Origin: an uncultured Bacteroidales bacterium
Lineage (GTDB): Bacteria; Bacteroidota; Bacteroidia; Bacteroidales; ML635J-15
Assembly: GCA_937982115.1 (NCBI GenBank)
Contig: CALJNE010000016.1
Coordinates: forward strand, 1 to 34,222
Direction: 5' to 3'
Length of the DNA: 34,222 bases
A program made the position numbers and the translations under genes. The stretch's first letter is position 1; each line of letters opens with the position of its first letter. Positions 18,898-26,820 of the stretch are shown here, in pieces. A model generated the notes under the pieces. It was given only the letters and a program-made list of their open reading frames with translations, had not been told where the DNA came from and searched no databases.

Positions 18898-19774
18898 AAG
18901 TTTAAAAAACAAAAAATTACTTTATATTTTACTTGTTGCCGGTGTTTTAACATTGATTTTATTTTCAGTATTCGGAATTTATTCAGCAAAAACATTTTCT
19001 GATAAATCAAGAATTGTAATAGCTCTGAATATAAAGAATCAAAACTATATATTTAATTTTTTAAAGCCATCGGCTCAAAAAGTCTTAAATCATAAAGATG
19101 AAGTTGTTATTAAAGATCCGAAATTATTTGATTTAAAGTTCCGAAAACGAGAAAACCTAATAATGCGTGTTGTTGGTAAACCCGGAGAAATTGTAAAAAT
19201 ATCGGATACAAAGGTTTATGTAAATGATGAGTATCTCGAGTTTCCGAATCCATTGTATTTCTGTTATAGAATAAGTTTTAAAGATATTGTTGATTTGGAA
19301 AACATACTTAATCCTTATGATGTAAAGATTTTAGAAATTTTATCTGATGCAAAATCATGCAATATATGGTGTAATGAAAATGTGGCCGAAGAAATTTCAA
19401 AAATCAAAGGTATTCTAAATATCAGAAAAGTATTTTTACTTGCCAATACCAATAATAGAGGAACATTTCCGCATAGTGATTTTTTTTCCTGGAACAAAGA
19501 CAATTTTGGACCGGTATTGATACCATATAAAGGTTTGAATGTTAAATTGCATTACAGAAACATTGCGCTATACAAACGCATTATTGATTTTTACGAGGGT
19601 CACGAATTATATTATGATTATAATAAAATCTTGATTGATGGCGTTCAAACTGATTCTTATACTTTCAAGAAAAACTATTATTTCGTTCTTAGTGACGATC
19701 GCTATTCCACTCAGGATTCCAGAGTTTGGGGTTTTGTTCCGGAGGATTTTATAATCGGAAAAGTTTTGTATTAA
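18887..19774 (+). CDS. signal peptidase I paralogue lacking catalytic residues
   Basis: S26-family relative of the upstream lepB, 295 residues from the ATG at 18887 (an in-frame TTG at 18878 is less likely). One membrane segment (about 12-34) leads to an extracytoplasmic region. The C-terminal box is retained ([24 protein letters not shown]), as are the [20 protein letters not shown] and NYYFVLSDD segments seen in LepB. However, the nucleophile box (IPTSSM in LepB) has no counterpart: the region after the membrane segment reads [13 protein letters not shown]. The lysine box reads [11 protein letters not shown], with Met93 at the position of LepB Lys314. Peptidase activity is therefore unlikely. 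A role as partner or regulator of LepB is inference from the 11-nt overlap and shared fold. The stop overlaps the next start (TAATG). Confidence 0.82.
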   Translation: MKVKSLKNKKLLYILLVAGVLTLILFSVFGIYSAKTFSDKSRIVIALNIKNQNYIFNFLKPSAQKVLNHKDEVVIKDPKLFDLKFRKRENLIMRVVGKPGEIVKISDTKVYVNDEYLEFPNPLYFCYRISFKDIVDLENILNPYDVKILEILSDAKSCNIWCNENVAEEISKIKGILNIRKVFLLANTNNRGTFPHSDFFSWNKDNFGPVLIPYKGLNVKLHYRNIALYKRIIDFYEGHELYYDYNKILIDGVQTDSYTFKKNYYFVLSDDRYSTQDSRVWGFVPEDFIIGKVLY

Positions 19775-20385
19775 TGGAGGCCATACTATCTACTGCATAT
19801 TTTGGAAATATTCAGTATTTTACAAAATTTATACTCTATAAAAATATCATTATTGACATTTACGAAACTTATTCCCGACAAACATATCGAAATCGTTGTG
19901 AAATTCTTACTGCTAACGGCAAACTAAGTTTGAGCATTCCTATTGTTAAACCGGGAAAATCTATGACAAAAAATGTTAAAATTGATAATACTTATCCCTG
20001 GCAAAAACAGCATTTTAGAGCTATTTTGAGTGCCTACAAAAATTCTCCTTTTTTTGATTTTTTTATTGATGAATTTTCTTTTGTATTCGAAAAACAGCAT
20101 AATTATTTAATTGATTTAAATGGTGAAATTCTGGAAAAATGTTTGAATATTCTTGATATAAAATCAAATTGGTCTTACAGTGATGATTTTATAAAAAATC
20201 AAGAAAATAATTTCAGAGATAAAATAAATCCTAAAATTAAAGATTTTAATGATCCTGATTTTTCACCAAAAACTTATATACAAGTCTTTGGTGACAGATT
20301 TGAATTTTGTCCAAACCTGAGTATTTTGGATTTGATTTTTAATGAAGGCAAAAATTCAATAAAAATTTTGCGGCAAAGTATCTGA
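19774..20385 (+). CDS. WbqC-like family protein
   Basis: Protein of 203 residues in the WbqC-like family, named after a gene in O-antigen clusters; its biochemical function is not established. Family pattern: STAYFGNIQYF near the N terminus, then ETYSRQTYRNRCEI, KLSLSIPI, YPWQKQHFRAILSAYKNSPFF, and the C-terminal PKTYIQVFGDRFEFCPNLSILDLIFNEG. The open frame extends upstream to 19726, but the ATG at 19774 overlaps the TAA of the preceding gene by one base and gives the usual family N terminus. It has no signal peptide. It is the last gene of the dapB-lepB cluster. The stop sits in a 12-nt tandem duplication. Confidence 0.87.
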   Translation: MEAILSTAYFGNIQYFTKFILYKNIIIDIYETYSRQTYRNRCEILTANGKLSLSIPIVKPGKSMTKNVKIDNTYPWQKQHFRAILSAYKNSPFFDFFIDEFSFVFEKQHNYLIDLNGEILEKCLNILDIKSNWSYSDDFIKNQENNFRDKINPKIKDFNDPDFSPKTYIQVFGDRFEFCPNLSILDLIFNEGKNSIKILRQSI

Positions 20386-20400
20386 AAAAGTATCTGAAAA
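20377..20400. repeat. 12-nt tandem duplication at the wbqC-like stop codon
   Basis: AGTATCTGAAAA is present twice head to tail. The first copy contains the TGA stop of the WbqC-like gene and the second supplies a TGA in the same frame. Just downstream, AAAAGA (20397-20402) can pair with TCTTTT (20414-20419) as a weak AT-rich hairpin between the two converging genes; too weak to call a terminator firmly. Confidence 0.8.
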
Positions 20401-20409
20401 GATAAATAA

Positions 20410-21804
20410 TTATTCTTTTATCAATTTTAATGTAATAGATTTCGCATCGTAAGGGCTGTAAATATGAATAAAATACAGACCTTGTTTCAATTCAGAAATA
20501 TCTTGTTCTGCAATATTATTGGAGATTAAGAATTCTCTAAGTGTTTTACCTGTAATATCTGTTATTTTAGCAGGATAAGAATGATCTTTATTTGCAGATA
20601 AAAGAACAAAAAACTTATCATTAACAGGGTTGGGAAATAATGAAGCGTTAGTTAATCCGTCAAAATTTATTTCAAACAGATTAGTGGCACTACTTTGACT
20701 GATATTGATATGATAATCATTGCCATTATTATTGTCCCAGGTGTTGTTATTGTAGTTAATTACAAAATCCACTGTATTAACAACCTGTTGCGGGTTATTA
20801 AAAGGTCCGATTTGAATAGTTAATTTGTTATTTGTTGGTCCGTTCATGGGTGATTGCACAGCCGGTCCGGTACTGTTAAATAAATATGAGTTTTGAGTCC
20901 AATATTCCTGGATGGGTTGAGTCCAACCATTTACTCCCCAGTGAAGTTTTCCGCCAATACTTGCATCGTTAACGGTTATTGTAATTACGTCGTTCATGTT
21001 TGGATTTACCGGCGACCATGTTATACCGGTTTGAGTTCCGGAACTTGCCTGTCCAATCCAAACATGCTGAATTATAGATTTGCTAACATTTCCTCTTGTA
21101 TCTTCGGCTTCAACGTAATAATCAATTAAAACATCATTTAGCCCGGTTATTAAGGCGGAAAATTCCTGAGCTTTGTATGTCGGTTGCGGATTTGTTTGTG
21201 ATGGAATGCTAATGCCCGTCATATTAATAGTCTGCCATTGTCCAACATCAGAACCGCCTGCATAGGTTTCGTTGTGATTTGTGAGCATAGAATTTACACC
21301 ATCATTATCAATTCTGTATTTTAATTGTACACGAGAAAGTCCGCTGTAATCATAAACATAAGTCCATATAGTAACATCAGAAGTTTGCTGAATATTAAAT
21401 TCTTTACCTCCTGGATTATAAGGATGCCTTTGTGGTAAAAATATTTCGGGTCCAACAGTTTCGTTTTGCCCTTGAATTATTGAACTGACTTGTGCTACTG
21501 CCATATTAGCAGCTCTGGCAGGATGAGAATCCCAAACTCCATTTTCGGCATAATCCCAATACCAGTAACAACTTGTTTGTCCAAGCAATAAATACTTCCA
21601 TGCATTTTGCACATTTGGAGAAGAAGGATTAATTTGTTCGGCTGTTTTAACAATATTTGTGGCTGCTGTAATTATGCCCCAGCTGTTACGATCCGGACTG
21701 TAACCTTGCGAATTTGGAGTTCCCAACCATTTTCTGAATTGCGGATCTCCGTTATCAGCACCACTCCAGCTGCCGGGTTCAACATGAATTATATCGTTTG
21801 GATC
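20410..21804 (-). pseudogene. C-terminal part of GH57 glycosidase, cut off by in-frame TGA; carries T9SS sorting domain
   Basis: Continuation, in the same frame, of the GH57 gene ending at the TGA at 21819-21817. The frame resumes as KVKK, then a second copy of DPNDIIHVE and PGSWSGADNGDPQF. It holds the rest of the GH57 region (YSPDRNSWGIITAA, CYWYWDYAENGVWDSHPARAAN), two beta domains, one with a starch-binding-like pattern (GKLHWGVNGWTQP), and a C-terminal T9SS type A sorting domain (LFPNPVNDKFFV to KLIKE). There is no signal peptide and no convincing own start; the first in-frame start-like codon, TTG at 21726, falls within conserved sequence. It is expected to be silent unless the 63-nt insertion is lost or the TGA is read through. 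Whether this is real in the organism or an assembly fault is undecided. Confidence 0.8.
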
Positions 21805-21867
21805 TTTTTTGACTTTTCAGAAAAAACCGAAAAAAAAATGTTCAACATGAATTATATCGTTTGGATC
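21777..21867. repeat. 28-nt direct repeats bounding 35-nt AT-rich spacer with stop codon
   Basis: Identical 28-nt sequences occupy 21777-21804 and 21840-21867 (beginning GTTCAACATG, ending TTTGGATC). The 35-nt spacer is mostly A and T runs. The period is 63 nt, a multiple of three. On the minus strand the repeat encodes DPNDIIHVE, and the spacer reads HFFFGFF-stop-KVKK. Loss of one repeat plus spacer would rejoin a continuous 830-codon frame. Confidence 0.95.
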
Positions 21868-22965
21868 GGGTGGAAACATCTCAAGGTAATCTTCTACTGT
21901 TGTACAAACAAATCTATTAGGATTAGATTGTAACCACGAAACAAAATTATCGAAGTTGTGATTGTAATACGAATCAGCTCCTCCTCCGTAATTATCTCCG
22001 TCATGGTGCAAAACAATTAAAATCGGGTGGTTAGGGTCTGTATTATAAGACTCCAGTTGGCTCATGACACTTTCGTACTGTAAAGCACCAAAACCTCCCA
22101 TGCCGTCTTCGTTTCCAAGATAACGAGATGTTGGTACAACTATTATCTTATGTTCTGTTCCTGTATTTGAATCAATATAACGTGCATAGTGAGGACGATG
22201 TCCCCAGGCAGTCGAAACGGGAGTAGGTGCCCAGAGATTATTAAGTTGTTTCCAGTCGTTCGGATTTGGGTTTAAAATATCGGCTCGGTTGGGTTCATAT
22301 AGATTACCTACTGTATTGTAAGGATAGCCTTCGCATGTTCTATCGAAATGAATGTTATCAACCATTACCCAATTTATGTTTTCAGATTTTAAAGCCGGAA
22401 TTATATGTAATGCAAAAGCATTTTCGGGAGGAAACATTCCTTTTGAGTACGAGCCTGAAAAATTATTGGCAAAAGCAGTTTTATGTAATTGAATTTGCTT
22501 AATAATAGAGGTATTGTCAATTAAAGGCATTAAAGGATGATAGTAACCGAAAGCTACCATATCCATACGAGGATTTCCCAGTGTAGTGTTTTGTGTTTTG
22601 ATATAATTCCAGTGAGATTTCCAATTACTGAAATTACCAACTCCATAACTTTCGAGACGGTTTAAATTTTCAATTAAACTACCTGAAAAAGAAACTTGAG
22701 AACCAAAGTTGCTAAAACCTGCATTTATACCTTTAATGACTGCATTTTTAGGCCAATCTGTATAAGGTCCTGTTCTGGATGTAAATATATCCCAGAGATT
22801 GTATCCATAGTGTCCTGCATTAGCAGTTTGAACTACATCTTCTCCCGGCCAGTAAATAGGTTGATGCATGTGCCACAAAAAGGCAATATAAATTTTTGGA
22901 TTTTGAGCAAAACCAAACAAATTTAAAAAGAAAATCAGGCTTAAAATCAATATTTTTTTCATCAC
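21817..22965 (-). CDS. GH57-family glycosidase, N-terminal catalytic part (prematurely ended)
   Basis: Secreted alpha-glucan-active enzyme relative (amylase, amylopullulanase or glucanotransferase type; specificity not determinable). A signal peptide (1-21) precedes the GH57 barrel start WHMHQPIYWPGED (31-43). GMFPPENAF places Glu181 where the GH57 nucleophile is expected, and VLHHDGDNYGGG gives Asp322 or Asp324 as the acid/base candidate. The reading frame then hits a TGA after residue 382 inside a 63-nt insertion, whose last residues HFFFGFF are unlike the rest. Both catalytic residues are retained, but the remaining enzyme domain, accessory beta domains and T9SS sorting signal lie beyond the stop (20410-21804). 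If expressed as read, a truncated product would be exported to the periplasm only. The intact protein would have 830 residues. Confidence 0.85.
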   Translation of the reverse strand: MMKKILILSLIFFLNLFGFAQNPKIYIAFLWHMHQPIYWPGEDVVQTANAGHYGYNLWDIFTSRTGPYTDWPKNAVIKGINAGFSNFGSQVSFSGSLIENLNRLESYGVGNFSNWKSHWNYIKTQNTTLGNPRMDMVAFGYYHPLMPLIDNTSIIKQIQLHKTAFANNFSGSYSKGMFPPENAFALHIIPALKSENINWVMVDNIHFDRTCEGYPYNTVGNLYEPNRADILNPNPNDWKQLNNLWAPTPVSTAWGHRPHYARYIDSNTGTEHKIIVVPTSRYLGNEDGMGGFGALQYESVMSQLESYNTDPNHPILIVLHHDGDNYGGGADSYYNHNFDNFVSWLQSNPNRFVCTTVEDYLEMFPPDPNDIIHVEHFFFGFF

Positions 22966-23138
22966 AGCTAAATCTTAATTTTATCCAAACTACTGCTTTT
23001 TTTTGAATTAAAAGTGGAGAAATTCAAAATTTAGACTAATGAGCTTTTCTCGTCTATGAAAAACATTCAAGATAAATGAAATTATTATTGAACATATAGA
23101 CACTTAATGCAAAATAATCATTTCAAAAACCAGAGAAA

Positions 23139-24419
23139 TTATTCTCCACAATAAACTCCCATAAATAATGGAGTATTGAATGTATTTTCTTTCAGGACAT
23201 AAATAAATGGTCTGTTGGCAATAAAATATTGATATTCTATAGTTACAGGCATTGCAGAAGAAACCTGAACCATAACAACCGTGGTAGCTGCAGCAGCTTC
23301 AGAACCTTTCTCATCAATTTCAAAGAAAACTTTTTGCAAAATTTGGCTTATTTTAATATCACGATTTTGACTTATTCCGGAAAAATCAGCATTATCACTG
23401 AAAGCCTCAATCATTCCCATATTCTCCAATAAAGATCTGAAACTGAAACTTGATTCTGTTTTAAATTTTGGAATTTCATAATGAACATTATCATAATATA
23501 GTGATTTACAAATATTTGAATAATATTCGGCGCTGAAAAATTTATCAGTAATATTTGATGCTTTGCTTTCACGTGGTAAAAATATCAACAATGAAAATTT
23601 GTCTGTTTTATATTCCATTTCGAGAACCTGAAAATTTTGATCAGCAAAATATTTAACTCCCTGTTTTCGTTGCGACATGAATTGATTTTGCACAGATTTA
23701 TCGCTATCTACAAAAAATAATTTTTCACGTGTAAAACTTTCGTCAAATGAATATTTCCAATTAGATTTTAAATATAGGGCATTAATCAAAACCAATTTTG
23801 TCATTTCGTTAAGAATTCCTTCAGGCAGAAGATTTTTGATTCGTTGTTTGGTAAAGTCGCTTACATATTTATTAATATACTTTTCTTGTTGACGAAATTC
23901 ATTAAAAAAATCAACCTGTTCAAAATTACCGTAAAAGAACTTTTCTATATTATTTATATAACTTGTATTAAGAGGATAAGTTTTTTCAATGAAGATTTTA
24001 TTAATTATTCTAAACTCCATAGATGTATCTTCGGAAATTCTTAAAAGGCTTGAGTAATAATCATATATTTCGGGCAGGAACTTGTTTAAATCTTTGTTAA
24101 AAAGAAATGTTTTATTAAATTCATCGGCAGTACTGCCGATGGCACCAGCATAAACCATTGCCATTGCAAGATTAAGAGAGGCTGGCGAAAATGAAAAACT
24201 TTTGCCAGTATTATTTAAAGCAATTTCTTTAAAAATTTTAAACGATGCCTTGGTTAAATCAATGTCAATTGAATTTTGACTGGAGAAATTTTCAGTTGAG
24301 TTGGAATTGTAAATATTCTGTTTGTTTTTAACACTTTCGTCGTTTGTGATTGTGTGTTTTTTTAATGTACAGTCTGAAAATAAAAGGCAAAGGATAAAAA
24401 ACAATATTGCTGATTTCAT
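23139..24419 (-). CDS. serpin-family protease inhibitor, probable lipoprotein
   Basis: Suicide-type inhibitor of serine (or cysteine) proteases, 426 residues. An N-terminal signal ending in LLFSDC suggests lipidation on Cys17 (a non-ideal lipobox), placing it in the envelope. The serpin fold markers are present: FSPASLNLAMAMVYAGA, LVLINALYLKSNWKYSF, LLIFLPRES, and the C-terminal FIANRPFIYVLKEN and LFMGVY. The reactive-centre hinge GSEAAAATTVV is of the inhibitory type (small residues at P12-P9). Counting from the hinge gives P1-P1' as Val386-Ser387, which would favour elastase-like targets (inference). Forty residues follow P1, matching known serpins. Serpins are rare in bacteria. It may protect against the cell's own secreted proteases or those of competitors or a host. 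It is divergent from the second histidine kinase. Confidence 0.92.
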   Translation of the reverse strand: MKSAILFFILCLLFSDCTLKKHTITNDESVKNKQNIYNSNSTENFSSQNSIDIDLTKASFKIFKEIALNNTGKSFSFSPASLNLAMAMVYAGAIGSTADEFNKTFLFNKDLNKFLPEIYDYYSSLLRISEDTSMEFRIINKIFIEKTYPLNTSYINNIEKFFYGNFEQVDFFNEFRQQEKYINKYVSDFTKQRIKNLLPEGILNEMTKLVLINALYLKSNWKYSFDESFTREKLFFVDSDKSVQNQFMSQRKQGVKYFADQNFQVLEMEYKTDKFSLLIFLPRESKASNITDKFFSAEYYSNICKSLYYDNVHYEIPKFKTESSFSFRSLLENMGMIEAFSDNADFSGISQNRDIKISQILQKVFFEIDEKGSEAAAATTVVMVQVSSAMPVTIEYQYFIANRPFIYVLKENTFNTPLFMGVYCGE

Positions 24420-24488
24420 AACAAAAAATTAAAATTTAACATTATTTTTCTAAATATTATGTAATTTCGTAGCATAATAATAAAAACT

Positions 24489-26732
24489 GTGCCAATTTTA
24501 AGTAGAAATAAGAAACAATTTTTGATAATAAACTTTTTGGGAGTTTTAATTCTTCTGGGAGGTTTATATTATTTCAATTATAGTTTTAAAAGATTTAAAA
24601 AAGAAAGGCAGGAATTTGTTTTAACAAATGTTTTTACAATAGCCGAGTTATTACCAAGGGATAAAGTTTTTGCACTTTCAGGTATTCCCCAGGATACTGC
24701 AAGAGAAGAATATGTTGAATTAAAAAATACACTGGCCACACTTCTTGAGTTTAATATTAGAGCTAGATTTGCATACATTTATTTATTAAGGGATAATAAG
24801 ATTCATTTTGTTGTTGATTCAGAACCTGTTGGCTCGAATGACGAATCTCCTGCAGGTCAAGAATACATCGAAGCAGACAGTGTTTACTATAAAGTATTTA
24901 AAACAAATAAGCCCGAAATAACGCCAATTATTACGGATCGTTGGGGTTCATGGATTTCTGTTTTGATTCCGATTAAAAATAATAATGGAGATATTTATGT
25001 TTTTGGAATGGATTATGATGCTCGAATGTGGAATCGTATGCTTACATTGGAGATATTCAGATCCTTTTTTATCGTGTTTCTATTTTGGACTCTTTATCTT
25101 AGTCTAATCTATATATTTAATAAAAACCGAAGGTTACGTAATGAATTATTGAATAGAAAAAAAATAGAAAATGAACTTAAAGAAAGTGAGTTAAAATATA
25201 GAAGCATAACAGAAAAGATGACAGATGTTGTGTGGTTGATGGATACTGATGGAAAAAGTTTGTTTGTAACACCTTCGATAAAAAAATTTACTGGATTTAG
25301 TGTTGAAGAATATTTATCTCAAACAATAATAGATAGGTTTACTACAAAATCTGCAGAATTAGCAAAGAGACATTTATCCGAAGGTATAAAAAAATATAAA
25401 ATGAATCCTGATAAAAATTCAGATTATACCGAAAGAGTGGAATTAGAGTACAGATGTAAAGATGGGGGTACAAAATGGGGAGAATTAATTGTAACTCCGT
25501 ATTTGAATTCTGATGATGAATTAATTGGGATACATGGAGTTACAAGAGATATAACAGATAGAAAAATTACAGAACAAGAACTTATTAAAGCCAAGGAAAA
25601 AGCCGAAGAAAGCGACAGACTAAAATCTGCTTTTCTTGCTAACATGAGCCATGAAATTCGTACTCCAATGAATGGAATTCTTGGTTTTGCGAACTTATTA
25701 AGAAAAAAAGAAGTAAAACCGGAAAAACAAAAAGAATATCTTGATTTGATTGAAAAAAGCGGCGAAAGAATGTTGTCAATAATTAACGACATAATAGACA
25801 TTTCTAAAATTGAGAGCGGTCAGATGCCATTATATTTAGAACCTTTTGATGTAAACCAGTTATTATTGGAAAATTATACCTTTTTTAAACCTATGGCAGA
25901 GGTCAAAGGCATAGAACTTAAATATCCGGTATTATTGAACGATTCATTTAAAAACATCAAAAGCGATAAGTACAAGCTAAACGCAATTATATCAAATCTT
26001 TTAAGAAATGCAATAAAATTTACGGATAAAGGTAGAATAGAATTTGGAGCAATAACAGGAAATAAAATAATACAATTTTATGTTAAAGACACAGGCAGAG
26101 GAATACCGTCAGAACTTCAAAACAAAATATTCGAAAGATTTGTTCAGGGATCTCAGGACTATTCCCGTAATTATGAAGGTTCTGGATTGGGGTTGGCAAT
26201 TTCCAAATCCTATGCTCAAATGTTAGGTGGAGATATTACTGTGGAAAGTAATTTGGGTAAAGGTTCTTTGTTCACAATTAAGATAGCTGCAGAATATTGC
26301 GGTGATCTCATCAATGATTCAGAAAATTTAAAATTAAATTTAAAAAAAACAGATATGGAAAAAATAAAAAACCTTAAAATAGTAATAGCTGAAGACGATC
26401 CGATCTCCGGATTTTTATTACAAGAATATCTTGAAAAATTTGCTAAAGAAATTAAGTTTTTTACAAATGGAGAGGATGTGCTTGATTATTGCAAAAACAA
26501 TAATGACATAGATTGTGTTTTTCTGGATATTAAAATGCCTCAGCTTAGTGGTTTTGAAGTAGTTAAGAAAATTCGTGAGTTCAATAAAAATCTGCTGGTG
26601 TTCGGACAATCAGCCTACGCTCTAATTGCTGAACGTAGACATGCAATGGATTTAGGATGTAATGATTATATTACTAAACCTTATACCGAAGAAGATATTG
26701 ACGATTTGATTTCTAAATGGTTTGATAAATAG
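24489..26732 (+). CDS. membrane hybrid histidine kinase with periplasmic sensor and PAS domain
   Basis: Sensor of 747 residues, starting at a GTG at 24489. A membrane segment (about 11-30) and a second (about 190-213) enclose a periplasmic domain of about 160 residues (ARFAYIYLLRDNKIHFVVDSEPV is Cache-like). A PAS/PAC domain follows (about 228-355, ending GVTRDITDRK), then HisKA with phospho-acceptor His388 in SHEIRTPMN, HATPase_c (NLLRNAIKFTDKG, VKDTGRGIPS, GSGLGLAISK) and a C-terminal receiver with AEDDP, Asp680 in FLDIKMPQLSG and ITKPYTEED. As with the kinase at 5077, no DNA-binding output domain or adjacent regulator is present. The two kinases share the linker AEESDRLK and a similar kinase core but have unrelated sensors. 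It diverges from the serpin gene, with 69 nt between the start codons. Confidence 0.92.
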   Translation: MPILSRNKKQFLIINFLGVLILLGGLYYFNYSFKRFKKERQEFVLTNVFTIAELLPRDKVFALSGIPQDTAREEYVELKNTLATLLEFNIRARFAYIYLLRDNKIHFVVDSEPVGSNDESPAGQEYIEADSVYYKVFKTNKPEITPIITDRWGSWISVLIPIKNNNGDIYVFGMDYDARMWNRMLTLEIFRSFFIVFLFWTLYLSLIYIFNKNRRLRNELLNRKKIENELKESELKYRSITEKMTDVVWLMDTDGKSLFVTPSIKKFTGFSVEEYLSQTIIDRFTTKSAELAKRHLSEGIKKYKMNPDKNSDYTERVELEYRCKDGGTKWGELIVTPYLNSDDELIGIHGVTRDITDRKITEQELIKAKEKAEESDRLKSAFLANMSHEIRTPMNGILGFANLLRKKEVKPEKQKEYLDLIEKSGERMLSIINDIIDISKIESGQMPLYLEPFDVNQLLLENYTFFKPMAEVKGIELKYPVLLNDSFKNIKSDKYKLNAIISNLLRNAIKFTDKGRIEFGAITGNKIIQFYVKDTGRGIPSELQNKIFERFVQGSQDYSRNYEGSGLGLAISKSYAQMLGGDITVESNLGKGSLFTIKIAAEYCGDLINDSENLKLNLKKTDMEKIKNLKIVIAEDDPISGFLLQEYLEKFAKEIKFFTNGEDVLDYCKNNNDIDCVFLDIKMPQLSGFEVVKKIREFNKNLLVFGQSAYALIAERRHAMDLGCNDYITKPYTEEDIDDLISKWFDK

Positions 26733-26820
26733 AAATAAGTAGTAATTTTTTTAATTTAATTTACAATTTTTTAACCCATACTTCAGTAAAAATTCATATT
26801 TTTACAAAAACATTTTGGCT

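Noticed and set aside
19726..19773. Upstream extension of the WbqC-like frame to 19726
   Set aside because: The 16 extra residues are out-of-frame reading of the conserved C terminus of the signal peptidase paralogue; the ATG at 19774 fits the family.
21817..21819. TGA at 21819-21817 taken as evidence that this organism reads TGA as an amino acid
   Set aside because: TGA ends the histidine kinase at 7215, the lipoprotein at 29695 and the WbqC-like gene at 20385 with no sensible continuation, so TGA is a normal stop here.
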